From Kordia periserrulae (lineage in GTDB: Bacteria > Bacteroidota > Bacteroidia > Flavobacteriales > Flavobacteriaceae): 64,000 bases of DNA. The stretch covers positions 186,001 through 250,000 of the forward strand of contig NZ_QBKT01000003.1 of assembly GCF_003054265.1 (NCBI RefSeq). Reading direction: 5' to 3'. Below, piece by piece: positions 26,371 to 35,559 of this stretch; position 1 is the stretch's first letter, and each line of letters begins with the position of its first letter. A program made the translations under genes and the position numbers. The notes below the pieces were generated by a model. It did no database searches. It had not been told where the DNA came from and was given only the letters and a program-made list of their open reading frames with translations.

Positions 26371-26879
26371 TCTTTAGTAATTATAATTAGGGTAAAAATA
26401 TAAAATTATTATATTATAAGCCTTAATATGTTTGTGGAGTTTTAGCTTGTTGCCAACCATACGTATAACAAGAATTCCTGTTTACATACCAAATTAAGAA
26501 GATAACAGGAGCTTTTTTCATCACAACTTCCTATTATTTTTTATAAATGTAAAACAAAACCCACATATTTACAATGTGGTTTCCCGTAACGCACTAAAAA
26601 AACTTCTTTTTTATAAGTAAAAAACATAAAAAATCAACCAACATTTCACCCCAAAAAAGGTCTTTCCAAAAACCTGCGGAGGTTTTACCCAAAAGGTGCT
26701 GAGGAAATGACCAAAACCTGCTGAGGTTTTGGGTAAAAGTAGAGGAGGTTTTTTGGGAAAGGAGCTGAGGTTTTCACAAAAGGTTTTTGTAAAGGATATT
26801 TTCTTTTTCTAAACTAACAATCAAAACTAATTTGGTAAGTCATTAAGTTTTATATTTTTGTGGTAAACTAAATTTATTT
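26371..26879. other. Intergenic region with repeated AAAACCT/AGGTTTT palindromes and a promoter
   Basis: About 509 bases without a convincing gene. CTTGTT-N15-AACAAG (26446-26472) contains GTTGCCAAC. Between 26669 and 26790 the words (A)AACCTGCGGAGGTTTT and AAACCTGCTGAGGTTTT form two short hairpins (26669-26686 and 26711-26732), followed by degenerate GGAGGTTTT and TGAGGTTTT copies. TATTTTTG at 26853-26860 fits the TAnnTTTG -7 box, with TTTG at 26831-26834 eighteen bases upstream as a -33 element; this should drive the gene at 26880. Confidence 0.55.
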
Positions 26880-27914
26880 ATGAAAAAATCTTTACTTTTT
26901 ATTTTTCTATTTGTCAGTTTGGCAAACGCACAAGTTGTTGATGTAGTAACTGGAGTCATTAATCCATTTTCATTAGTTGCCAAAGATGATGAATTATACA
27001 TTGCAGAAGCCAATGGAAATAAAATATCTAAAATTAATTTGACTGAAACAAATCCAACAATAGTAGATGTAGCTTCACTTTCGGGAGGGCCTATAGGATT
27101 AGCGTCTTCTGGAAATAATCTTTACACTTCTGTTTTTCAAGGTGCAAATTTGTATAAAATTGATTTAACAGATACCAATCCATCAGCTTCATTTGTAATC
27201 ACTGGACTTAACGGACATACTTTTTTAGCAACTTCGGGTGATGAGGTATTTATTTCAAGTTCAAGTTCAGATAAAATTTCTAAAATTAATGTAACGGATA
27301 CAAATCCAACTTTAGTAGATTTTGCAACAAATCTTGATTCTCCTTATGGGATAGCCATAAATGGAAATTTCCTGTATTATTGTACTCGTAGTAGTAATGG
27401 CAAGGTATCAAAATTAGATATCACACAATCTAATCCAGTTCCAGTAGAAGTGGTTTCAGGACTTAATGTACCTCAAGTATTAGCTTTTAAAGGAAATGAA
27501 TTATTTATTGGAGAATTCTATAAAATATTTAAAGTCGACGTTACAGATTCGAATCCAACTCCAATACTTGTGGCTGATGGACTTAATGGTGTTTCTGGAT
27601 TAGCCTTTCATGGAGATGATTTATACATCTCTCAATTCCCAGATAATAAAATATTAAAATTGGACACAAGTATTTTAAGTGTTGAAGATAGTAATTTGAA
27701 AAATGTCAAGTTATTTCCCAACCCTGTAGTTGGGCATTTATATATTTCGGGTTTAACATTTAGTGAAGAATATAAAATATTTAATCTTACAGGAGAGTTA
27801 ATAATGACAGGAACCATTTCAAAAGAAGAAAAGATTGATTTAACAGAATTAGATTCAGGTTTATATATTTTAAAGCTTGGCAATGGAATAGTCAAAAAAT
27901 TGATTAAAGCATAG
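26880..27914 (+). CDS. Secreted NHL/SMP-30-like propeller with T9SS sorting domain
   Basis: 344 residues with a signal peptide (MKKSLLFIFLFVSLANAQ). Residues about 20-265 are six-bladed-propeller-like repeats of about 42 residues, each with an ISKINLTETNPT-like or YKIDLTDTNPS-like strand and a GIAINGNFLYY-like strand. The last 75 residues (LKNVKLFPNPVVGHLYISG, then YKIFNLTGELI and GLYILKLGNGIVKKLIKA) are a type A Por secretion sorting domain, so the protein goes out through the type IX system. It likely binds a ligand on the surface. A -33/-7 promoter lies upstream and a terminator follows. Confidence 0.88.
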   Translation: MKKSLLFIFLFVSLANAQVVDVVTGVINPFSLVAKDDELYIAEANGNKISKINLTETNPTIVDVASLSGGPIGLASSGNNLYTSVFQGANLYKIDLTDTNPSASFVITGLNGHTFLATSGDEVFISSSSSDKISKINVTDTNPTLVDFATNLDSPYGIAINGNFLYYCTRSSNGKVSKLDITQSNPVPVEVVSGLNVPQVLAFKGNELFIGEFYKIFKVDVTDSNPTPILVADGLNGVSGLAFHGDDLYISQFPDNKILKLDTSILSVEDSNLKNVKLFPNPVVGHLYISGLTFSEEYKIFNLTGELIMTGTISKEEKIDLTELDSGLYILKLGNGIVKKLIKA

Positions 27915-27919
27915 CACAA

Positions 27920-27947
27920 AAAAGCCACCTTTTTCAAGATGGCTTTT
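27920..27947. terminator. Bidirectional terminator between propeller gene and acyl-CoA dehydrogenase
   Basis: An 8-bp stem (AAAAGCCA / TGGCTTTT) with a 12-base loop lies 5 bases after the propeller stop. A- and T-runs on either side mean it could also serve the convergent acyl-CoA dehydrogenase gene. Confidence 0.65.
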
Positions 27948-28006
27948 ACAAACAACTAAATTCTAAAACCTATATGTTTAGAATTATCTTTTATGTGGTT
28001 TGACTC

Positions 28007-29821
28007 CTAGAAACAGTATTCGTTTTCTGCTGTCATTTTTTCTGCAATGGTGTTGCGTAAGGCAACTACGTTTGGCATATTCGCGTATTTGGTGAAACGC
28101 TTTAATCCCATTAACATCATACGTTGCTCGTCACCTTCTGCGAACGAAACGATGCCTTCTTTGGCTTTGGTCGTAATTTTCTCAACCGCATTGAAAAGGT
28201 TCAAACGTGTCATCGCGATTTGTATTGCTTGCGAATCTTCTCCGAAACGTTTTGCGTTCTTTTCAGTACGTAAGATTGCCGATTCTACCATGTAGATTTC
28301 AATTAAGATATCCGCCGCAGCCATTAATAATTGTTGGTGTTCTTCTAATTGTGGTCCGAATTTTTGAACTGCCGAACCCGCGACCATTAGGAATACTTTC
28401 TTTAATTTGGCTACCATTTCTTTTTCTTCTGAGAAGAGTTCAGAGTAGTCTGGAATATCAAATGACGGAATTCCCATCAATTCGTCCGCTACTTTCATCG
28501 CTGGCTCTAACAAGTTTACGTGCCCTTTCATCGCCTTTTTCACCAACATTCCTACCGCCAACATACGGTTGATTTCGTTGGTTCCTTCGTAAATACGAGA
28601 AATACGTGCATCTCTCCAAGCAGATTCCATTGGTGTGTCTGCCGAGAATCCCATTCCTCCAAAGATTTGGATTCCTTCGTCGGTTACTTTTTGGATGTCT
28701 TCTGAGATTTTTACTTTTAAAATAGAACACTCAATTGCGTATTCTTCTACACCTTTTAATTCCGCTTCTTGAAATGTGTTTCCTTCTGCTTCACGAATCG
28801 CAATGCGGTCTTCAATGTTTTTAGCCGCACGGTAACACGCAGATTCTCCTACGTAACAAGCGGTTGCCATTTCGGCTAATTTCGACTTAATCGCTCCAAA
28901 TTTCGCAATTGGTGTTTTGAACTGAATACGCTCATTCGCATATTTTGTTGCTTCAGTAATGACACGACGTTGTGCATCTAAACAAGCCGCTGCTAATTTG
29001 ATACGTCCTACGTTCAACGCATTCATCGCAATTTTAAAACCGTTTCCACGCTCTGAAAGCATGTTTTCCACAGGAACTTTGGTATCGTTAAAGAATACCT
29101 GACGGGTAGAAGAGGAGTGAATTCCGAGTTTGTGCTCTTCTTCTCCTAAAGTCATTCCGTTTGGATTGTCTTTGTCGTACTCTACAATAAATCCTGTGAT
29201 GTTTTTGTCGTCTTCAATACGTGCAAATACGATGAATGTTTCTGCAAAACCAGCATTTGAAATCCACATTTTTTGTCCAGAAATCAAATAGTGCTTTCCA
29301 TCTTCTGATAATACAGCTTTGGTTTTTCCAGAGTTGGCATCTGATCCTGCACCTGGTTCCGTTAAACAGTACGCTCCAAATTTTTCTCCTACAGCTAACG
29401 AAGGCACGTATTTTTGCTTTTGTTCTTCGGTTCCGTACAGTGTAATTGGCATGGTTCCAATTCCGGTATGTGCTCCAAAAGCGGTAGCGATAGAACCTGT
29501 AGCACCTGAAATATAATCACATACCAACATGGTAGAAACGAATCCCATTCCCATTCCGTCATACTTTTCAGGAACGGCAATTCCTAAAAATCCAAGTTCA
29601 CCTGCTTTGCGCATTACTTCTTCGGTAAGTGCATAATCTTTCTTTTCAAAACGTTCTTTGTGTGGCCAAATTTCACGATCAACGAATTCTTTTACCGATT
29701 CTTTCATCATGATTTGCTCCTCCGAGAAATCTTCTGGAGTAAATACGTCTTCACATTTTGTTTCTTTCACAAGGAACTGTCCCCCGCGTAAGATGTCTTT
29801 GTTTATTGCTTCTGTGCTCAT
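28007..29821 (-). CDS. Acyl-CoA dehydrogenase of the beta-oxidation cluster
   Basis: The frame is open from 29851, but MSTEAINKDILRGGQF at 29821 is the usual start, giving 604 residues. N-terminal, middle and C-terminal acyl-CoA dehydrogenase domains cover residues 30-410: AYCLTEPGAGSDANSGKTKA and KMWISNAGFAETFIVFAR bind FAD and substrate, and IYEGTNEINRM contains the catalytic Glu. A C-terminal extension of about 190 residues is typical of the long flavobacterial/FadE-like form. It oxidises acyl-CoA to enoyl-CoA with electrons passed to ETF. It is the last fad gene in the minus-strand set. Confidence 0.92.
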   Translation of the reverse strand: MSTEAINKDILRGGQFLVKETKCEDVFTPEDFSEEQIMMKESVKEFVDREIWPHKERFEKKDYALTEEVMRKAGELGFLGIAVPEKYDGMGMGFVSTMLVCDYISGATGSIATAFGAHTGIGTMPITLYGTEEQKQKYVPSLAVGEKFGAYCLTEPGAGSDANSGKTKAVLSEDGKHYLISGQKMWISNAGFAETFIVFARIEDDKNITGFIVEYDKDNPNGMTLGEEEHKLGIHSSSTRQVFFNDTKVPVENMLSERGNGFKIAMNALNVGRIKLAAACLDAQRRVITEATKYANERIQFKTPIAKFGAIKSKLAEMATACYVGESACYRAAKNIEDRIAIREAEGNTFQEAELKGVEEYAIECSILKVKISEDIQKVTDEGIQIFGGMGFSADTPMESAWRDARISRIYEGTNEINRMLAVGMLVKKAMKGHVNLLEPAMKVADELMGIPSFDIPDYSELFSEEKEMVAKLKKVFLMVAGSAVQKFGPQLEEHQQLLMAAADILIEIYMVESAILRTEKNAKRFGEDSQAIQIAMTRLNLFNAVEKITTKAKEGIVSFAEGDEQRMMLMGLKRFTKYANMPNVVALRNTIAEKMTAENEYCF

Positions 29822-29870
29822 TTTGTTGTTTGATATAATTTTTAGAATCAAGAGTCATGAATCAGGACTG

Positions 29871-30221
29871 TTAACCGAGTCTATCTTTGAATCTTGATAT
29901 CATTTTTTGTAATTGATTTATCGTCTCTACTAATATGTTATATTCTTTTTCTGTCAAATACTTTTCTCTAAAAGCAATGATTAATTGTGTTTCTAATTCA
30001 AAAGCTGAACCTAAACTATCTTCCAAATATTTGTTGAAATGTTTATCAGAACTTTTACTCGTTCCTTCAGCAATATTTGAAGGAATAGAAACTGCGCAAC
30101 GGTTCATTTGAGAAGCGAGTCCGAATTTTTCAATATCTGGAAATGTTCTTGTAAGCTTGTAAATTTCGCCTACCAATTCCATACTGTCTATCCAGATTTT
30201 CAGCTTTTTAAAATTATGCAC
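29871..30221 (-). CDS. Four-helix bundle protein (S23/23S rRNA intervening-sequence type)
   Basis: 116 residues of the four-helix bundle (S23) family: FKKLKIWIDSMELVGEIYKLTRTFPDIEKFGLASQMNRCAVSIPSNIAEG is the diagnostic region, then LEDSLGSAFELETQLIIA and a last helix NQLQKMISRFKDRLG. First seen in rRNA intervening sequences, the proteins form pentamers and their role is unknown. It sits between the thiolase and the acyl-CoA dehydrogenase, an uncommon place. The flanks carry AATCAAGA on one side and TCTTGATT on the other, an inverted pair that could mark an insertion. Confidence 0.9.
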   Translation of the reverse strand: MHNFKKLKIWIDSMELVGEIYKLTRTFPDIEKFGLASQMNRCAVSIPSNIAEGTSKSSDKHFNKYLEDSLGSAFELETQLIIAFREKYLTEKEYNILVETINQLQKMISRFKDRLG

Positions 30222-30273
30222 AATTAAAAGTCTTGATTCTTGTTTCTAACAATCTTGGTTCTGAGCGTAAGCG

Positions 30274-31464
30274 TTACGCGAGAAATTCAAAAATTCCCGC
30301 TGCTCCTTGTCCGGTTCCTACGCACATGGTAACCATTCCGTATTTGCCTTGCATGTTTTGCTTGCGCATTTCATCAAATAATTGAACGGATAGTTTTCCG
30401 CCTGTACAGCCTAATGGATGTCCTAACGCAATGGCACCACCGTTTACGTTGATGATGTCTGGATTTAAGTTCAATTCTCTAATTACTGCGAGCGATTGCG
30501 ATGCAAAGGCTTCGTTTAATTCGATAAGCGAGATTTGATCTTGTGTCAATCCTGCTTGTTTTAATGCTTTTGGAACCGCCGCTACAGGACCAATTCCCAT
30601 AATTCTTGGTGGAACACCAGCTGCTGCATAACTTACCATACGTGCGATAGGCTCTAGATTTAATTCTTTGACCATTTCTTCACTCATCACCATGACAAAC
30701 GCTGCTCCGTCACTGGTTTGTGACGAGTTTCCTGCGGTTACGCTTCCGTTTTGTGCAAATACAGGACGTAATTTAGACAACGCTTCAATGCTGGTTCCTT
30801 TACGTGGTCCTTCGTCTTTGGTTACCGTGTATGATTTTGTGGCTTTTTTTCCGTTTGCATCTACGTAGGTTTCCTCAACATTAATTGGAACGATTTGATC
30901 TTGGAAACGATTTTCTGCCTGTGCGCGCAAAGCTTTCATGTGTGAATGGTACGCGAATTCATCTTGGTCTTCACGAGAAACTTTGAATTGTTCAGCAACT
31001 GCTTCTGCCGTATTTCCCATTCCCCAGTAATAATCTTCGTGTCCTTCGCTGATGAGGTCGTAGTTTAATTCGGTTTTAAATCCTGTCATTGGTACCGAAC
31101 TCATGCTTTCTGTTCCTCCAGCAATGATACAATCGGCCATTCCTGATTGAATTTTCGCGACTGCCATTCCGATAGTTTCTAATCCTGACGAACAGAAACG
31201 GTTGACCGTTACACCTGGTACATCTTCTACTTTTAATCCCATTAAAGAAATTAATCGTGCCATATTGAGTCCTTGCGAACCTTCTGGCATGGCGTTACCA
31301 ACGATGACATCGTCGATGCGTTTTACGTCAAATTCTGGTAGCTGCTGTATCATGTATTGAATGGTTTCGGCAGCTAATTCGTCCGCTCTTTTAAATCGGA
31401 AAACTCCTTTTTTAGATTTCCCAACCGCGGTTCTATATCCTTTTACTATGTATGCTGTTTTCAT
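30274..31464 (-). CDS. fadA: Acetyl-CoA C-acyltransferase (3-ketoacyl-CoA thiolase)
   Basis: This 396-residue thiolase has the nucleophile Cys in VNRFCSSGLETIGMA, and the two C-terminal active-site motifs NEAFASQSLAV and NGGAIALGHPLGCTGG plus GMVTMCVGTGQGAAGIFE. It cleaves 3-ketoacyl-CoA to acetyl-CoA and a shortened acyl-CoA, the last step of beta-oxidation. The substrate preference cannot be read from sequence, but the company of FadN- and FadE-like genes supports the degradative role. It is downstream of the FadN-like gene on the same strand. Confidence 0.92.
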   Translation of the reverse strand: MKTAYIVKGYRTAVGKSKKGVFRFKRADELAAETIQYMIQQLPEFDVKRIDDVIVGNAMPEGSQGLNMARLISLMGLKVEDVPGVTVNRFCSSGLETIGMAVAKIQSGMADCIIAGGTESMSSVPMTGFKTELNYDLISEGHEDYYWGMGNTAEAVAEQFKVSREDQDEFAYHSHMKALRAQAENRFQDQIVPINVEETYVDANGKKATKSYTVTKDEGPRKGTSIEALSKLRPVFAQNGSVTAGNSSQTSDGAAFVMVMSEEMVKELNLEPIARMVSYAAAGVPPRIMGIGPVAAVPKALKQAGLTQDQISLIELNEAFASQSLAVIRELNLNPDIINVNGGAIALGHPLGCTGGKLSVQLFDEMRKQNMQGKYGMVTMCVGTGQGAAGIFEFLA

Positions 31465-31566
31465 GTTTTCTTGCTTTTGGCTATTAGCTTTTGGCCTCTA
31501 GCTTGTAATTTACTTTATGTTTGTAAGCCAATAGCTAAAAGCTAAAGGCTAGAAGCAAAGTAACTT
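31465..31566. repeat. Inverted low-complexity repeats (TAGCTTTTGGC words) between thiolase and fadN-like gene
   Basis: The left half has TGCTTTTGGCTATTAGCTTT and the right half the near inverse (CCAATAGCTAAAAGCTAAAG), so the 102-base spacer can fold into a long imperfect hairpin. It may act as an mRNA stability element within the operon; this is inference. Confidence 0.5.
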
Positions 31567-33972
31567 TTAGTTACGTAATGGCTTCCCCGTTTTCAACATA
31601 TGCTGAATACGCTCTAAGGTTTTACGCTCTGTACATAGACTTAAAAACGCTTCACGCTCTAGGTCTAGTAAATAGTCTTCCGTTACGAGTGTTGGTTCTG
31701 ATAAATCGCCACCTGCCATTACGTAGGCAAGTTTGTTTGCGATTTTTTTGTCGTGTTCAGAGATGTATCTGCTGGCTTCCATGGCGTCCGTTCCTACTAA
31801 GAACATTCCTAAGGCTTGTTTTCCAAGGACTTTTACGTCTTTTCTGCGTGGTGGTTGCGTGTATCCAGATTCTGCCATCAATTTCGCATGTGCTTTTGCC
31901 GTTGCGATTTGACGCTCTTTGTTGACTACTACAATGTCTTTTCCTTGTTGCAATATGCCCATATCAAACGCTTCGTAAGCAGAAGTGGCTACTTTTGCCA
32001 TTCCGATGGTCATAAAGTATTCTTGTAAGACGTTCAATTCTACATCACCTTTTCTAAACGTATCCGATGCGCGTAATGCCATTTCTTTGGATCCTCCACC
32101 GCCAGGAATTACTCCGACACCAAATTCAACCAAACCAATGTACGTTTCTGCAGCAGCGACTACTTTATCAGCATGCATGGAAAGCTCACATCCACCACCG
32201 AGTGTCATTCCGTGAGGAGCGACTACGACAGGAATAGAGGAGTAGCGCGCACGCATCATGGTGTTTTGGAACATTTTGATTGCCATGTTCAATTCGTCAT
32301 ATTCTTGCTCTACTGCCATCATAAAAATCATTCCGATATTCGCGCCGACAGAGAAGTTAGCTGCTTGATTTCCAATCACCAATCCTTGGAAGTCTTTTTC
32401 GGCTAAGTCAATCGCTTTGTTGATTCCTTGCAATACGCCGCCGCCAATGGTGTTCATTTTCGACTGGAATTCCAAGTTAAGGATTCCGTCGCCTAAGTCT
32501 TCAATAACTGCTTCACTGTTTTTCCAAACTTCATTTGATTTGCGAATGTTATCTAAGATGATGAATGCATCTTGACCTGGTTTTTTGGTTTGCGCTTTCG
32601 CTGGAATGTCGTAATAGTACGTTGCACCATCTTTTACCGTGTAGAAACTTTTTTCGCCAGCAGCAACCATTTCCGTTACCCAAGAAGCTGGTTCTAAACC
32701 TTCTGCTTTCATGAGTTCAATCCCTTTTTCGATGCCGACAGCATCCCAAATTTCAAACGGTCCGTTTTCCCAACCAAAACCAGCTTTCATCGCATCGTCA
32801 ATTCGGTAGAGTTCGTCGGAGATTTCAGGAATTCTGTTTTGTACATACGCAAACATCGCCGCGAAGTTTTTACGGTAAAATTCACCTGCTTTGTCTTTTC
32901 CACCTACCAATACTTTAAAACGGTCAATTGGTTTGTCGATGGTTTTTGTGAGTTCAAGCGTTGCAAACTTGGCTCTTTTATTTGGGCGATATTCCATCGT
33001 GTCTAAGTCCAACGAAAGAATTTCTTTTTTACCTTCAGGAGTTACTGTTTTTTTATAGAAACCTTGTCCTGTTTTGCTTCCCAACCATTTGTTTTCCATC
33101 ATGGTTTTGATGAAATCTGGCAACTTGAATAAGTCGTGTGCTTCATCATCTGGACAGTTTTCGTAGATTCCGTTGGCTACGTGTACAAGTGTGTCTAATC
33201 CGACAACATCAACCGTACGGAACGTAGCAGATTTTGGTCGACCAATTACAGGACCTGTGAGTTTATCTACTTCTTCTATGGTTAATCCAAGTTCTTTTAC
33301 TTGGTGGAATAGACTTTGAATTCCGAAGATTCCGATTCTGTTTCCGATAAATGCAGGTGTATCTTTTGCCAATACAGACGTTTTACCCAAGAATTTTTCA
33401 CCATACATCATTAAGAAGTCTGTTACTTCTTGTTTACAGTTTGGTCCCGGAACTACTTCGAATAGTTTTAAATAACGTGGCGGATTGAAAAAGTGTGTTA
33501 CGGCGAAGTGTTGTTGGAAATCTTCGCTACGACCTTCGTTCATGAATTTGATAGGAATACCAGATGTGTTTGATGTTATCAATGTTCCCGGCGTTCTGTG
33601 TTTTTCAACTTGCTCAAATACTTTTTGTTTGATGTCTAATCGTTCCACAACTACTTCAATAATCCAATCGACATCTTTGATTTTGTGGATATCGTCGGTT
33701 AAGTTTCCTGTAGAAATTCGGTTTGCGAATTTTTGTGAGTAAATCGGTGATGGTTTCGATTTTAGAGACGCAGCAAGGTTGTCGTTTACCAATCTGTTGC
33801 GAACTACGTTGTCTTCAAGCGTTAATCCTTTCGCTTTTTCTTTTTCGGAAAGTTCAAAAGGCACTATGTCTAATAGCAACACTTCGACTCCGATATTGGC
33901 AAAATGACAGGCAATTCCAGAACCCATGATTCCAGAACCGATGACTGCTATTTTGGTAATTGGTCGTTTCAT
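31567..33972 (-). CDS. fadN: 3-hydroxyacyl-CoA dehydrogenase/enoyl-CoA hydratase fusion, FadN-like
   Basis: 801 residues in the order found in Bacillus FadN: the N-terminal NAD domain (KIAVIGSGIMGSGIACHFANIGVEVLLLDI) and the HCDH C-domain (FRTVDVVGLDTLVHVANGIYEN, WLGSKTGQGFYKK) come first. The crotonase-like hydratase follows in the last third (VIGNQAANFSVGANIGMIFMMA, GGGCELSMHADKVVAAAETYIGLVEFGVGVIPGGGG). It carries out hydration of enoyl-CoA and oxidation of 3-hydroxyacyl-CoA. It follows the MarR gene, with the thiolase downstream, matching a fadNA layout. Confidence 0.92.
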   Translation of the reverse strand: MKRPITKIAVIGSGIMGSGIACHFANIGVEVLLLDIVPFELSEKEKAKGLTLEDNVVRNRLVNDNLAASLKSKPSPIYSQKFANRISTGNLTDDIHKIKDVDWIIEVVVERLDIKQKVFEQVEKHRTPGTLITSNTSGIPIKFMNEGRSEDFQQHFAVTHFFNPPRYLKLFEVVPGPNCKQEVTDFLMMYGEKFLGKTSVLAKDTPAFIGNRIGIFGIQSLFHQVKELGLTIEEVDKLTGPVIGRPKSATFRTVDVVGLDTLVHVANGIYENCPDDEAHDLFKLPDFIKTMMENKWLGSKTGQGFYKKTVTPEGKKEILSLDLDTMEYRPNKRAKFATLELTKTIDKPIDRFKVLVGGKDKAGEFYRKNFAAMFAYVQNRIPEISDELYRIDDAMKAGFGWENGPFEIWDAVGIEKGIELMKAEGLEPASWVTEMVAAGEKSFYTVKDGATYYYDIPAKAQTKKPGQDAFIILDNIRKSNEVWKNSEAVIEDLGDGILNLEFQSKMNTIGGGVLQGINKAIDLAEKDFQGLVIGNQAANFSVGANIGMIFMMAVEQEYDELNMAIKMFQNTMMRARYSSIPVVVAPHGMTLGGGCELSMHADKVVAAAETYIGLVEFGVGVIPGGGGSKEMALRASDTFRKGDVELNVLQEYFMTIGMAKVATSAYEAFDMGILQQGKDIVVVNKERQIATAKAHAKLMAESGYTQPPRRKDVKVLGKQALGMFLVGTDAMEASRYISEHDKKIANKLAYVMAGGDLSEPTLVTEDYLLDLEREAFLSLCTERKTLERIQHMLKTGKPLRN

Positions 33973-34050
33973 CTTTTTTTCAATTTTTAGATTGTTAGGT
34001 AAAATGTACTTTGTTATGCGTACGTAGATTTCTGTATATGTTGATTCGTA

Positions 34051-34515
34051 TTATTTATCTACAGTAGCTTCTACGTCTTCTTCAGCATATATTTTCTTAT
34101 TGCTGATGAGTTCTAGAATGATTTCTGAAACTTCGTAGAAATGCTTTAATTTTTCTTGTTCAATATTCGCGCGAATGGCATCGTTAAAACGCAAAACCGT
34201 CGTTTTAGAAACAGCTCGCATTTCTTTGCCAAATTCTGTTAAACAGATTAATACGCTTCTACCATCTTTAGGATTCTTTTTTCTGTAGATGAGTCCTTTT
34301 TCCTCCATACCTTTTAAGGTACGTGACAGACTCGTGGCTTCCATGCCCATTTTCGGGCCGAGCGCGGTAGATGGTGTTCCTTCTTCTTGATCAATGCTAA
34401 GTAATGTGAATCCTGTAGCCATGGTACTGCCATATTTTCCTGCCTCCTCATTATACATTTTGGAGATGGCTTGCCATGTAGCTCGCATTACATGATCTAT
34501 TGTTTTTTCTTTCAT
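34051..34515 (-). CDS. MarR-family transcriptional regulator of the fad cluster
   Basis: 154 residues with a MarR winged helix-turn-helix: IDQEEGTPSTALGPKMGMEATSLSRTLKGMEEKGLIYRKKNPKDGRSVLICLTEFGKEM. The wing sequence (NPKDGRSVLICLT) is typical. It is the first gene of the minus-strand fad set and ends about 78 bases before the FadN-like gene starts, so it probably senses acyl-CoA or fatty acids and represses the operon; the ligand is inference. Confidence 0.9.
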   Translation of the reverse strand: MKEKTIDHVMRATWQAISKMYNEEAGKYGSTMATGFTLLSIDQEEGTPSTALGPKMGMEATSLSRTLKGMEEKGLIYRKKNPKDGRSVLICLTEFGKEMRAVSKTTVLRFNDAIRANIEQEKLKHFYEVSEIILELISNKKIYAEEDVEATVDK

Positions 34516-34704
34516 ATAGTTGTTTGTGCTTCAAATATATGAAAAAATACTATGCATGCATAATAAAAATAAAAAATTATTTTATGAATTTGCTAAAATT
34601 TTAGGAGTTGGAGTAGGAGTTTTATATTTAAAGCACATTTTATTGCAGATTTTACAGTTTGACTTGTGCTTTTTTGAATAAAATTAATATATGAGTAATT
34701 AGTG

Positions 34705-35556
34705 CTAGTTTTGAGTTGCTGCTACCAGTAGCAGCGGAAAAGTTCGTTTGTTTATAAATTCAATTGTTTCCCACTGCGCTTCTATAATTGCAAAATATTT
34801 TTCTGTCTTTTCTGTTTGAATGCTACTATTGAAAGTTATTGTTTCAGTAGGTTTGATGGTCCTCTTTTTTTTAAAAAATTGATAATCAAACGGTGAAGCT
34901 GAACCATATATTCGTGGAACATCTAGCAAATACTCCTCACGACTGATTTGTGAAACTAGAAGCATGCGTTTTTTTAGAATTTCTTCTTTTGGAACCAATA
35001 GTGTAATCGGAACTTTTCCCGAATTATGTAATGAAATTGTAGCATTGTTTTTTGTAATATTGAAAGAAGCTGTGATTGTTTGATGCTTAAATTGTAGACT
35101 GTTTTTGATGAGTTTTTGTAGTGACTTGCTCAGGTTTTGTAGTTCCTTTGGGATTTTTGCAAAATGCCCCCATTGTATTTTTTTACTTTTTGTTGTATCA
35201 AAGAGCGTCAAGTGATATCTAAGACTTCCAGGTAGTTTTTCACCGTAGAAACCTTCTACAGCGTTTACATTTTCTATATTTTTATAAAGTTGCTGAGTTT
35301 CTTCTCGCGAAAGCATACACTTATACACGCCAACTTCTGAGGTGTTTTCAAGAATTGGCCATCCATTTTCAACAAATACTATAACTTGCCTATTTTTCGA
35401 AATATGAATTGAAACAGCAGTATTTGGTGGAGCACCACCATTTATGGAAAATTTTAATATTGGTTGTGTTATTTGCATTGTGTTTGGTTTCACAAAAGAA
35501 CAGTTCAGAATAAAAAAAAGAAAAAGCAATATTTTATTGAAGTAATATTTTTTCAT
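34705..35556 (-). CDS. Secreted protein of unknown function, partner of the DUF4157 gene
   Basis: 283 residues with a signal peptide (KILLFLFFILNCSFVKPN). The mature part is beta-rich, with an N-terminal segment of about 120 residues (LKFSINGGAPPNTAVSIHISKNRQ) and a second domain (ITKNNATISLHNSGKVPITLLVPKEEILKKRM) that looks like an immunoglobulin-type fold. No family is recognised. It starts 3 bases after the stop of the DUF4157 gene, so the two are cotranscribed. A role as inhibitor, immunity or carrier for that metalloprotease-like protein is possible but not shown. Confidence 0.72.
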   Translation of the reverse strand: MKKYYFNKILLFLFFILNCSFVKPNTMQITQPILKFSINGGAPPNTAVSIHISKNRQVIVFVENGWPILENTSEVGVYKCMLSREETQQLYKNIENVNAVEGFYGEKLPGSLRYHLTLFDTTKSKKIQWGHFAKIPKELQNLSKSLQKLIKNSLQFKHQTITASFNITKNNATISLHNSGKVPITLLVPKEEILKKRMLLVSQISREEYLLDVPRIYGSASPFDYQFFKKKRTIKPTETITFNSSIQTEKTEKYFAIIEAQWETIEFINKRTFPLLLVAATQN

Positions 35557-35559
35557 GAT

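Noticed and set aside
26640-26790. Repeated AGGTTTT words as a CRISPR array
   Set aside because: Repeats are short, vary in spacing and sequence, and there are no unique equal-length spacers or cas genes.
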